DNA from: an uncultured Bacteroidales bacterium
GTDB lineage: Bacteria; Bacteroidota; Bacteroidia; Bacteroidales; UBA932
Direction of reading: 5' to 3'
NCBI GenBank assembly: GCA_910585445.1
Contig: CAJUEK010000009.1
Location: forward strand, 1-64,000
DNA length: 64,000 nt
A program made the position numbers and the translations under genes. The notes under the pieces were generated by a model. It made no database searches. It was not told the origin of the DNA and worked only from the letters and a program-made list of their open reading frames with translations. Positions 40,929 through 48,908 of the stretch are shown in pieces. How positions within the stretch are numbered: position 1 is the first letter of the stretch; each line of letters opens with the position of its first letter.

Positions 40929-43118
40929 ATGGAAAAAAAACATAGCCGCACACTTGTGACCTGCGCGCTTCCATACGCCAACGGTCCAGTGCATATCGGA
41001 CATCTGGCAGGCGTGTATGTCCCTGCAGACATTTATGTCAGATATCTCAGGCTCAAAGGGGAGGATGTCCTATATGTCTGCGGATCTGATGAGCACGGAG
41101 TTCCGATCACGATAAAGGCCCGCCAGCAGGGCTGCACTCCGCAGGACGTGGTTGACAAGTATCACAGAATCATCAAGGATTCGTTTTCCGGTCTCGGAAT
41201 CAATTTCGACATATACAGCCGCACTTCTTCTGAGGTCCATAAGGAGAATGCCTCCGAATTTTTCCGCAAGCTCTATGACGGGGGCAAATTCATAACGAAA
41301 GAGAGCGAGCAGTATTATGACCCTGAGGCCAAGACTTTTCTTGCCGACAGGTATATTGTGGGTACTTGCCCGAAATGCGGCGCTGAAGGAGCATACGGTG
41401 ACCAGTGCGAGAAATGCGGAAGCACCCTCAGCCCGGAAGAACTGCTCAATCCGAAGTCAAAGCTAAGCGGTGCGGAGCCTGTCAAGAAGAAGACCACTCA
41501 CTGGTATCTTCCGCTCGACAAATACGAGGGATGGCTTTCTGAGTGGATTCTGGATTCGCACAAGGAGTGGAGAAGCAATGTCTATGGCCAGTGCAAGAGC
41601 TGGATTGACGGAGGGCTTCAGCCGCGTGCCGTAAGCCGTGACCTTGACTGGGGAGTGCCTGTGCCGGTGGAAGGCGCAGAAGGGAAAGTCCTCTATGTGT
41701 GGTTCGATGCACCTATCGGCTATATTTCCAATACCAAGGAACTTCTGCCGCAGTCCTGGGAGAAATGGTGGAAGAGCGAGGATACGAAGCTGGTGCATTT
41801 CATCGGCAAGGACAACATCGTCTTCCATTGCATCGTCTTCCCGTCCATGCTCAAGGCATATGGTGACGGTTATATACTTCCTGAGAATGTTCCTGCCAAC
41901 GAGTTCCTCAATCTGGAGGGGGACAAAATCTCGACCTCGCGCAACTGGGCCGTGTGGGCGCATGAATATCTGGAGCAGTTCCCTGGAAAAGAGGATGTTC
42001 TCCGTTATGTGCTGACCGCCAATGCACCGGAAACCAAGGACAATGACTTCTCATGGAAAGATTTCCAGGCACGCAACAACAGCGAGCTTGTGGCCATCTT
42101 CGGAAATTTCGTTAACCGCGCCGTGGTGCTTACCCACAAATATTTCGGAGGAAAGGTTCCTGCCGCGGGAGAGCTGCTTGACATTGACAGGGCTGCCCTG
42201 GCCGAGATACCTGAGCTTAAGGCAGGAATGGAGAAGAATCTTGACGGGTATCATTTCCGTGAGGCTCTCAAGGATGCTATGAGCATTGCGCGTGTGGGCA
42301 ACAAATATATTTCAGACACTGAGCCTTGGAAGGTTGCCAAGACCGACATGGACAGGTGCGCTACAATCCTCAATGTGAGCCTTCAGATATGCGCTTCTCT
42401 TGCAATAGCGTTCGAACCGTTCCTTCCGTTCTCGGCAGGCAAGCTACGTGACATGCTCGGAGTCTGCATATGCGCCGGTTCTGACCACAGGGCAGGTGAG
42501 CGCGAGACTGTAAATACATACACTTGTTCAGAGGGTTCCGCCCTGCATACTGTACCGGCAGGACATGATGCCGGATGTTGTCAGGAGGATGGCCGTGTAT
42601 GCCTGAAATGGGATATGCTCGGAAATGCAGACCTTCTTCCGGAGGGCCACACGATTGCAGAGGCCGCCCTGCTTTTCGCAAAGATTGAAGATGACGCCAT
42701 CCAGGCCCAGCTTGACCGCCTGGCTGTCATAAGGGAGGAGAAAGAGGCTGCCGCAGCCGCAGAGGCCGCAAAGGTCGTGACTCCCCAGAAAGATGAGGTG
42801 ACTTTTGATGATTTCATGAAAATGGACATCCGCACGGCTACCGTACTGGAGGCCGAGAGGGTGCCTAAGACTGACAAGCTTCTGAAACTCAGCATAGACA
42901 CAGGCATTGACCGCAGGACTATTGTCTCCGGAATAGCTGAGTTCTATGCTCCTGAGGACATGGTCGGCAAGCAGATATGCATTCTCGCCAATCTCGCTCC
43001 TCGCAAGATACGTGGCATAGAGTCATGCGGAATGATTCTGATGGCCCGCCAGAACGACGGCAAGATGAGATTCATCACTCCTGCCGAGGCCCTGTGCAAC
43101 GGTGCTGAAATCGGTTAG
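40929..43118 (+). CDS. metG: Methionyl-tRNA synthetase with Cys-rich insertion
   Basis: This 729-residue enzyme charges tRNA-Met. The class I HIGH motif is in NGPVHIGHLAGVYVPAD, the zinc knuckle is CPKCGAEGAYGDQCEKCG, and the KMSKS counterpart is KISTSRNWAVW. A C-terminal tRNA-binding OB domain (MKMDIRTATVLEAERVPKTDKLLK) is fused at about residues 625-729. An unusual segment at about residues 508-561 holds six Cys and is bracketed by a repeated DMLG (DNA repeats 42450-42461 and 42612-42623, 162 bp apart). It lies after the anticodon-binding helices, so the enzyme may tolerate it. Confidence 0.95.
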   Translation: MEKKHSRTLVTCALPYANGPVHIGHLAGVYVPADIYVRYLRLKGEDVLYVCGSDEHGVPITIKARQQGCTPQDVVDKYHRIIKDSFSGLGINFDIYSRTSSEVHKENASEFFRKLYDGGKFITKESEQYYDPEAKTFLADRYIVGTCPKCGAEGAYGDQCEKCGSTLSPEELLNPKSKLSGAEPVKKKTTHWYLPLDKYEGWLSEWILDSHKEWRSNVYGQCKSWIDGGLQPRAVSRDLDWGVPVPVEGAEGKVLYVWFDAPIGYISNTKELLPQSWEKWWKSEDTKLVHFIGKDNIVFHCIVFPSMLKAYGDGYILPENVPANEFLNLEGDKISTSRNWAVWAHEYLEQFPGKEDVLRYVLTANAPETKDNDFSWKDFQARNNSELVAIFGNFVNRAVVLTHKYFGGKVPAAGELLDIDRAALAEIPELKAGMEKNLDGYHFREALKDAMSIARVGNKYISDTEPWKVAKTDMDRCATILNVSLQICASLAIAFEPFLPFSAGKLRDMLGVCICAGSDHRAGERETVNTYTCSEGSALHTVPAGHDAGCCQEDGRVCLKWDMLGNADLLPEGHTIAEAALLFAKIEDDAIQAQLDRLAVIREEKEAAAAAEAAKVVTPQKDEVTFDDFMKMDIRTATVLEAERVPKTDKLLKLSIDTGIDRRTIVSGIAEFYAPEDMVGKQICILANLAPRKIRGIESCGMILMARQNDGKMRFITPAEALCNGAEIG
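42450..42623 (+). repeat. 12-bp direct repeat bracketing an in-frame insertion in metG
   Basis: GACATGCTCGGA (42450-42461) and GATATGCTCGGA (42612-42623) encode DMLG twice, exactly 54 codons apart. The DNA between encodes a Cys-rich segment not expected in the family. Confidence 0.6.
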
Positions 43119-43122
43119 CCGT

Positions 43123-44814
43123 ATGGGCCGTCACTTTTGTTTCTGTGCCCTGGCTTTTGTTCTCGGCATTTTGGCTTCCTGCAATTCTGCGGATGTGCCT
43201 GAGGGATTCACGTTCTGCTGGGGAGATACCGGCAGGCATTATCCGGCGGATATGAAGCCGCAGACGGATGCCTGCTGTGCCTTCGGGTTTCCTGCATGGA
43301 AAGGGGAGAGGGTGAATGCCATGGCCCTTGTCTGGTCTGATGTTCCGCTTGCGGATGTGAAAGTAAGCGCCGGCGCTCTCAGGAACGGCCGTCACAGGAT
43401 TTCCGCTGACGGCCTTAAGGTGAGTTTTGTCAGCTATGTCATGTCGGATGTGCTTGATTCTACGCGTTTCGGGCAGTGCGGATACAGAAAAAAGGCGGAT
43501 TATGACTCGCTGCTTGTGGCCGATGTGATTGACAGTGACTTGTCTCGTGATATTCCTGCAAAGACGGTGCAGCCGGTGTGGCTTTCCGTTGATGTCCCTT
43601 GTGATGCCGAGCCTGGCGAGTATTCCGGCGAGCTTGTCCTGAAAGGCAGTGGTATGGGACGCCAGTTGCTTCCGGTATCCCTTACGGTGCTTCCTCGCGT
43701 GCTCCCGGAACCTTCTGAGTGGGACTTTCATCTTGACATATGGCAGAATCCTTATTCTGTGGCCAGATATGAGGGCGTTGAACTTTGGAGTGACGCTCAT
43801 TTTGATGCCATGAGACCGGTGATGAAAATTCTTGCGGACGCGGGGCAGAAAGTTGTAACGGCCACTATCATGGACCGCCCTTGGAACGGGCAGACTGAGG
43901 ATGCGTTCGGTTCCATGGTCGTAAAGACGAGGAAGGCTGACGGCACATGGGATTATGACTTCTCCGCATTTGACAGGTGGGTGGAGTTCATGGCGGAGCT
44001 TGGGATTGACAGCCAGATAAACTGCTATTCGATGATTCCGTGGAACATGAAGTTCGACTATGTGGATGCTGCTTCCGGACAGACGCGTTATGTTGAAGCC
44101 GGCCTGGACAGCAAGGAGTACCGCTGGTATTGGGAGAATTTCATTTCGGCTTTCGCAGGGCATCTGCGCGAAAAGGGATGGTTCGGAAAAACCATGATTG
44201 CCATGGATGAGAGACCTCTGGACGCGATGCTTACGCTCATAGACATTGTAAAAGGCGTGGAACCGGATTTCAAACTGTCGCTTGCCGGCAACTGGCATCC
44301 GGAGATTGAAAAGCATATAGATGATTATTGCCTTGCCTACGGACAGGCTTTTCCTGAGGATGCTGTAGAGCGGAGACATGGGCGTGGACAGTTCAGCACT
44401 GTTTATACATGCTGCTCGGAGGCGCGTCCGAACATGTTCCTCGTGTCTGAGCCGTCCGAGGCTTCATGGTTGCCGTGGCATGCGCTTTCGGGCGGATATG
44501 ACGGCTATCTGCGCTGGGCTTACAACAGCTGGACTGTTGATCCGCTTTCAGATGCGAGATTCCGGGCATGGCCTGCCGGGGACTGTTTTGTGGTATATCC
44601 GGGAGGGCGTAGCAGCGTGAGGATGGAAAAGCTTGCGGAGGGAATCCGTGACTATGAGAAAGCCGTCATTCTTATGGATGAATGGAGGCAGTGCGGTGAT
44701 ACCGTGTCTTTGGGGAATATGGCGGCAGTTTTGGAAGAGTTCAAGGCATTTGCCCTTGAGGAGGGTAGTGCCGGTGATGCGCTGAAAAAGGCCCGTGCGC
44801 TTGTGTGCCGCTAA
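43123..44814 (+). CDS. DUF4091 glycoside-hydrolase-like lipoprotein
   Basis: This 563-residue protein has a lipobox (ILASC, Cys20). An N-terminal beta domain (about 20-200) is followed by a barrel-like region (WDFHLDIWQNPYSVARYEGVELWSDAHF, KTMIAMDERPLDAML) and ends with DUF4091 features: GYDGYLRWAYNSW, CFVVYPGG, SVRMEKLAEGIRDYE. Family members are predicted glycoside hydrolases of unknown specificity. The frame extends upstream to 43102 but ATG 43123, five bases after metG, restores the signal peptide. Confidence 0.83.
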   Translation: MGRHFCFCALAFVLGILASCNSADVPEGFTFCWGDTGRHYPADMKPQTDACCAFGFPAWKGERVNAMALVWSDVPLADVKVSAGALRNGRHRISADGLKVSFVSYVMSDVLDSTRFGQCGYRKKADYDSLLVADVIDSDLSRDIPAKTVQPVWLSVDVPCDAEPGEYSGELVLKGSGMGRQLLPVSLTVLPRVLPEPSEWDFHLDIWQNPYSVARYEGVELWSDAHFDAMRPVMKILADAGQKVVTATIMDRPWNGQTEDAFGSMVVKTRKADGTWDYDFSAFDRWVEFMAELGIDSQINCYSMIPWNMKFDYVDAASGQTRYVEAGLDSKEYRWYWENFISAFAGHLREKGWFGKTMIAMDERPLDAMLTLIDIVKGVEPDFKLSLAGNWHPEIEKHIDDYCLAYGQAFPEDAVERRHGRGQFSTVYTCCSEARPNMFLVSEPSEASWLPWHALSGGYDGYLRWAYNSWTVDPLSDARFRAWPAGDCFVVYPGGRSSVRMEKLAEGIRDYEKAVILMDEWRQCGDTVSLGNMAAVLEEFKAFALEEGSAGDALKKARALVCR

Positions 44815-44820
44815 AATGAG

Positions 44821-45534
44821 ATGCTCATGAGAAAGGTTTTATTGGTGTTTTTGATGTCCGTCGTGTTTGCCGGGACTGTTTTGCCTGCTTCCGGCAGGGA
44901 ACGTGGATATTATGAGATAAGGCGTGGCGTTGTGATGTACAACGGCACTGCTGTGCGTGAGGCTGATCCGGTCTCTTTCATGGAATTGGGCTACGGCTAC
45001 GCCAAGGACCGCTCGCATGTTTTCATGAACGGGCATGTCCTGCCTTATGTGGATCCTGCGGGATTCCGTGTTGACAAACGTTTCGAAGCGGATGGCTGGC
45101 AGTCGGGGGGCCGGAATCCGTGGCATGATTCCCAGCATCCAGGAAGCGGGCCCCAGCGTCCGGGAAACAGGCCCGGCCCCGGTACGCGTCCGCCGCTTGT
45201 ACATAAGCCGGAGGGACGTTCCTATGTCGTGACGCGCTTTGAGGTCCTGTGGGACGGGAAGGCTTTGCCTGGAGTTTCCGCAAGCACTTTCAAAGACCTC
45301 GGCTGGGGGTACGGAAAAGACGCTTTTGATGTGTGGTGGTGCGGCAGGAAAATGCCGGATGCCACTGTATATTCATTTTCTGTCCTTGGAGACGGATATG
45401 CCATTGATGCCTTTAGTGTGTGGTATTGCGGCCAGGAGATTAAGGATGCTGTATCCGGCAGCTTCCGTGTCCTTGGGGACGGTTATGCGGAGGACGGTTT
45501 CAACACTTATTATTACGGGAAAAAAGTAAGATAA
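44821..45534 (+). CDS. DKNYY-repeat exported protein
   Basis: This 237-residue protein has a signal peptide (start at ATG 44821 or 44827) and repeated units of about 22 residues of DKNYY type: YAKDRSHVFMNGHVL, YGKDAFDVWWCGRKM, YAIDAFSVWYCGQEI and YAEDGFNTYYYGKKV. A Pro/Gly/Arg linker (RNPWHDSQHPGSGPQRPGN) splits the first unit from the others. The repeats probably form a small beta solenoid or propeller. The role is unknown. It lies between the DUF4091 lipoprotein and murB on the same strand. Confidence 0.75.
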   Translation: MLMRKVLLVFLMSVVFAGTVLPASGRERGYYEIRRGVVMYNGTAVREADPVSFMELGYGYAKDRSHVFMNGHVLPYVDPAGFRVDKRFEADGWQSGGRNPWHDSQHPGSGPQRPGNRPGPGTRPPLVHKPEGRSYVVTRFEVLWDGKALPGVSASTFKDLGWGYGKDAFDVWWCGRKMPDATVYSFSVLGDGYAIDAFSVWYCGQEIKDAVSGSFRVLGDGYAEDGFNTYYYGKKVR

Positions 45535-45539
45535 TAAAA

Positions 45540-46607
45540 ATGATAGACAAGTCTTATTACCGGGATCTGACGAAGATGAACACTTTCAGAATGAAGGTTA
45601 CCGCAAGGAATTTCATAGAGTATGACAGTGTCGCAGATTTGGTGGAGATTGATTTTGAGGAACTTCCAAGGCCGGTGCTTCATATCGGAGGAGGCAGCAA
45701 TCTTCTCTTTACGGATGATTTCAAGGGCACTGTCCTGCATTCCAAGGTGAATTTCATCGAAATCATTTCGGATGGAGCGTCGGGGGAAAATCCTGGCGTG
45801 CAGCCTGATGAGGTTCTGGTTTCGGTCGGTGCGGGCGTCGTGTTTGACGATTTCTGCGCATGGGCTGCGAAAGAGGGCCTTTGGGGAGTGGAGAATCTCT
45901 CGGGAATACCCGGAGAGGCCGGAGCGTCTGCTGTTCAGAACATCGGCGCATACGGTGTGGAGGCAAAGGACGTGATACGGACTGTCTATTGCTATGACAC
46001 AGCCGAGGAGGAATTTGTCCATTTTGATGTGGCTGAATGCAGCTATGGATATAGGGATTCCATTTTCAAGCAGCCCGACATAAAGGGAAGGCATATTGTC
46101 ACTCATGTGGTGTTTGCCCTTTCCCGCAGGCCTGAACCGAAACTGGACTATGGTCATCTGAGGGCGGCCTTTGCCGGTCAGGATGAATCTTCGCTTACTC
46201 CTCTGTCCATACGCAAGACCATAATGGGAATCCGCCGGGAGAAGCTTCCTGAGCCGTCTGTAATGGGAAGTGCCGGCAGCTTTTTCAAGAATCCTGTAAT
46301 TGCTGCCGGGGAATTTGAACGCATTGTCGCGGCAGCCCGGGCAGAGCATGGTGACTCATATGAGGTGCCGCATTATGTGCTTCCTGATGGAATGATAAAG
46401 GTTCCTGCCGCGTGGATGATTGAGCAGTGCGGATGGAAAGGACGCCGGAGCGGAGGGGCGGCAGTTTATGACAAGCAGCCTCTGGTCATTGTCAATTATA
46501 CCGGGGAGGCTTATCCTGAAGAGATAGTAGGGCTTGAGAAGCGCATCATCGCCTCAGTCCGCGAGAAGTTCGGCATCGCTCTCCATCCTGAAGTCGAACA
46601 TATATAG
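45540..46607 (+). CDS. murB: UDP-N-acetylenolpyruvoylglucosamine reductase
   Basis: This 355-residue flavoenzyme makes UDP-MurNAc for peptidoglycan. The FAD-binding part has HIGGGSNLLFTDDF and VENLSGIPGEAGASAVQNIGAYG. The catalytic Ser region is VMGSAGSFFKNPV, and AAWMIEQCGWKGRRSGGAAVYDKQPLVIVN is the C-terminal part of a type I MurB (only motifs cited). It starts five bases after the DKNYY gene and ends three bases from the convergent LytTR regulator. Confidence 0.96.
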   Translation: MIDKSYYRDLTKMNTFRMKVTARNFIEYDSVADLVEIDFEELPRPVLHIGGGSNLLFTDDFKGTVLHSKVNFIEIISDGASGENPGVQPDEVLVSVGAGVVFDDFCAWAAKEGLWGVENLSGIPGEAGASAVQNIGAYGVEAKDVIRTVYCYDTAEEEFVHFDVAECSYGYRDSIFKQPDIKGRHIVTHVVFALSRRPEPKLDYGHLRAAFAGQDESSLTPLSIRKTIMGIRREKLPEPSVMGSAGSFFKNPVIAAGEFERIVAAARAEHGDSYEVPHYVLPDGMIKVPAAWMIEQCGWKGRRSGGAAVYDKQPLVIVNYTGEAYPEEIVGLEKRIIASVREKFGIALHPEVEHI

Positions 46608-46610
46608 CTG

Positions 46611-47375
46611 TCACTTTCTGTTGACCCAGTTTTCGAAGTCTGCGCTTCTGGAAAGGCTGACTTTAACTTCGCGGTCCGGACGGGGAGTGAGAATGACTGA
46701 ATATTTTGTCCCGTGTATCCTGTAATAGTCCAGAATCGAGCCTCTGGATACTATGCAGTTGCGTGATATGCGGAAGAATGCATCTGAGTTCAAGATCGCT
46801 TCAATGTCATTCATGGATTTTTCCATTACGTATCGCCTGCCGTCTTTGTCAATGAGGACACTGCTTTTGTTTTCTGATATGAAATAGGAAATGTCGGAAT
46901 ATTTTATGGGATATATTTGGGCGTTGGTTCTTATGAGAAACCGTTTCTTATATATCTTGTCCATATCTGTGCAGGTGTATGCCATGGCTCTGATTATTTT
47001 TTCCGCATCATTTCCGGTATAGCTTTTAAGGCTTTTTGATAATGCTCTTTTCAGTGCTTCCTGTTTTATGGGCTTCAGGAGGTAGTCGACGGAATTGATT
47101 TCAAATGCTTTTATGGCATATCGATCATAAACTGTTGTGATGATGATGCTTGCATTTACCTCTGTTTCATCGAGAATGTCAAAGCAGTTCCCGTCAGAAA
47201 GTTCCACATCCATGAATACAATGTCAGTGTGGTTGGATTGGTCTGAAAACCACTTGACGCACTCCTCCACAGAACCGGCTTTCCCGACAATCTGAATGTC
47301 GGGAATAATGAGTTGCAGTTGATATTCAAGCTGCTGGATAGCTAAGGGCTCGTTTTCTATTATGAAGGCTTTCAT
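46611..47375 (-). CDS. LytTR-family response regulator
   Basis: This 254-residue regulator has an N-terminal receiver domain (FIIENEPLAIQQLEYQL, phospho-acceptor Asp56 in VFMDVELS, Lys in LLKPIKQEAL) and a C-terminal LytTR DNA-binding domain (about 145-254, with ISRNCIVSRGSILDYYRI). In the acidic pocket the second position is Asn (IENEP). The ATG at 47375 overlaps the kinase stop in ATGA; the open frame to 47438 is not needed. With the kinase it is divergent from susC and is a good candidate to control that locus. Confidence 0.9.
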   Translation of the reverse strand: MKAFIIENEPLAIQQLEYQLQLIIPDIQIVGKAGSVEECVKWFSDQSNHTDIVFMDVELSDGNCFDILDETEVNASIIITTVYDRYAIKAFEINSVDYLLKPIKQEALKRALSKSLKSYTGNDAEKIIRAMAYTCTDMDKIYKKRFLIRTNAQIYPIKYSDISYFISENKSSVLIDKDGRRYVMEKSMNDIEAILNSDAFFRISRNCIVSRGSILDYYRIHGTKYSVILTPRPDREVKVSLSRSADFENWVNRK

Positions 47376-48736
47376 ATCAGAGGAAGGCTTACTGAAAAAT
47401 GTACGTCGCTGCGGCAAATCAAGATGTCCATGCCGCAATGTCTTTTGTATTGTTCCTGAATGTAATGCAGACCTATTCCGTTTGATTTGCCCGTGCTGTA
47501 TCGTGGACGCAGATTGTTCCGTACGGTTATCATGCTGCCATCAGAGAAAATGTCCACAATGAGAGGCTTGTCTTCCATGAGAGAGTTGTGTTTTACCGCA
47601 TTTTCCACAAGCAATTGGATTGCACATGGCACTATTCCCTTGCAAATGTCAGACTCCATTATTCCGTTGTTTACTATTAGGCTCCGGTTGAAGCGGACAT
47701 TCAGCAGGTCTATATAATTGCCGAGATTCTCCATTTCTTTTTTGAGCGGAATTAGTTCGGTATCTTCTATCATCATGTAATATTGGTATATGTCGGTGAG
47801 CTTGTAAATATATTCTTCCGCATCATCCTTTCTTCCGCATTGTATCAGGCCGTTCAATACATTCAATGAATTTATCAGGAAATGCGGACTCAGCTGATTC
47901 CGGAGGCTCATGTAATGGTATTCGGCTTGTCTTGCATTGTGCCTCGATTCAAAAGATGTTGTCAGTAGGATTATCAGAAAAAACAGTCCGGTCTCCAGCA
48001 GCAGGCCGACGATGAAGTATCTCATATATTCAAGTCTGTTGGGAAAAGCCAGATTGTGATCAGCCGCATACGAGTATTGGCATACCAGAGCTGCAATAAG
48101 TGCTATGGTGATAACGGCCCCTGTTCCGGCTATGACTTGTAGCCATGTCTTGACCAGATGCTTTGAATTAAGTATCCTGACCAGTATGACATTTGCAATC
48201 AATATTGTGACGATAAGTATGCTGTTGTTGAAATATCTTGTAGTATATCCATATATAGTGTATCTGCCTAAGATTTCAGTGGTTGTCAGACAGTTTATGA
48301 GAAAGCGGAAGACATATATTCCTGCCATGACTATTAACATTGACGAAAGATATCTTCCGGGATTCTTCTCGCTCCTGTCACGCTTGAAACGGTCTCCTGT
48401 AGCCCTGATGAATAGCACGGTACACCATCCGATGAGTTCAGTTGTAAGCCCGCTGGCAATCATCTGGGTTACCGGCTCTTGTGTGTTAAGCAGATGTGAT
48501 ATGTCTCTCATCAGTTTCATGCCTGTCATATATCCTATGAGATTACTGAATATGAGTAAGGCGGAAGACATCCTGAAGTTAATGTTGCCGGCTATACAGA
48601 GGAAAATCGTCATCAGCAGGGTTAGCGGTGTGACGAGCCTGCTGTCCGGTATTGCCGAAGTGAAACTGAAATATGTGGCAGCGATATGAAGGGCAGTGAA
48701 CCCGTGAATGACGGTGGCGTACTTTAATCTTCCCAT
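47372..48736 (-). CDS. LytS-like sensor histidine kinase
   Basis: This 454-residue kinase has about eight membrane helices (residues 1-260) followed by a His_kinase domain: phospho-His in LRNQLSPHFLINSLNVLNGL, N-box AIQLLVENAVKHNS and G-box NGIGLHYIQEQYKR. No extracellular sensor domain is present, so it probably senses a membrane or transported signal. The ATG at 48736 is supported by a promoter element at 48758-48765; the open frame to 48760 would start at the promoter. It forms an operon with the LytTR gene. Confidence 0.9.
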   Translation of the reverse strand: MGRLKYATVIHGFTALHIAATYFSFTSAIPDSRLVTPLTLLMTIFLCIAGNINFRMSSALLIFSNLIGYMTGMKLMRDISHLLNTQEPVTQMIASGLTTELIGWCTVLFIRATGDRFKRDRSEKNPGRYLSSMLIVMAGIYVFRFLINCLTTTEILGRYTIYGYTTRYFNNSILIVTILIANVILVRILNSKHLVKTWLQVIAGTGAVITIALIAALVCQYSYAADHNLAFPNRLEYMRYFIVGLLLETGLFFLIILLTTSFESRHNARQAEYHYMSLRNQLSPHFLINSLNVLNGLIQCGRKDDAEEYIYKLTDIYQYYMMIEDTELIPLKKEMENLGNYIDLLNVRFNRSLIVNNGIMESDICKGIVPCAIQLLVENAVKHNSLMEDKPLIVDIFSDGSMITVRNNLRPRYSTGKSNGIGLHYIQEQYKRHCGMDILICRSDVHFSVSLPLI

Positions 48737-48757
48737 AGTTTTAGGCGGTAAGTCAAG

Positions 48758-48765
48758 CAAACCTA
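48758..48765 (-). promoter_or_regulatory. Putative promoter of the kinase-regulator operon
   Basis: The minus strand reads TAGGTTTG, a TAnnTTTG match, 22 bases before ATG 48736. It is divergent from the susC promoter 100 bp away. Confidence 0.45.
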
Positions 48766-48827
48766 ACGTTTTTCAGTCAAATGTCAAAATAAAAATCATT
48801 TATCCTGAAATCTCAACCATTCGTCGT

Positions 48828-48838
48828 TTCAAATTGAA
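48828..48838. promoter_or_regulatory. Palindrome upstream of the susC promoter
   Basis: TTCAAATTGAA is a perfect 11-base palindrome (TTCAA-A-TTGAA) about 30 bp upstream of the -7 element. It lies where an activator of susC would be expected to bind. Binding by the LytTR regulator is only a guess. Confidence 0.35.
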
Positions 48839-48851
48839 GCTGAATGTGCGT

Positions 48852-48876
48852 GGGGGGGGGAATATTCATATATTTG
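48852..48876 (+). promoter_or_regulatory. susC promoter with a G9 tract in the spacer
   Basis: Nine G residues (48852-48860) precede TATATTTG (48869-48876), a TAnnTTTG match 32 bases before the susC ATG. The run falls between the -7 element and the expected -33 position (about 48845-48849), so changes in tract length would change promoter spacing. Confidence 0.6.
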
Positions 48877-48908
48877 ACTCAAACTAAATAACCAAACAGT
48901 TCTTTTCT

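Noticed and set aside
43075..44379. 434-codon minus-strand open frame
   Set aside because: It is antisense to the DUF4091 gene and rich in His, Arg and Ser, which is typical of a shadow frame.
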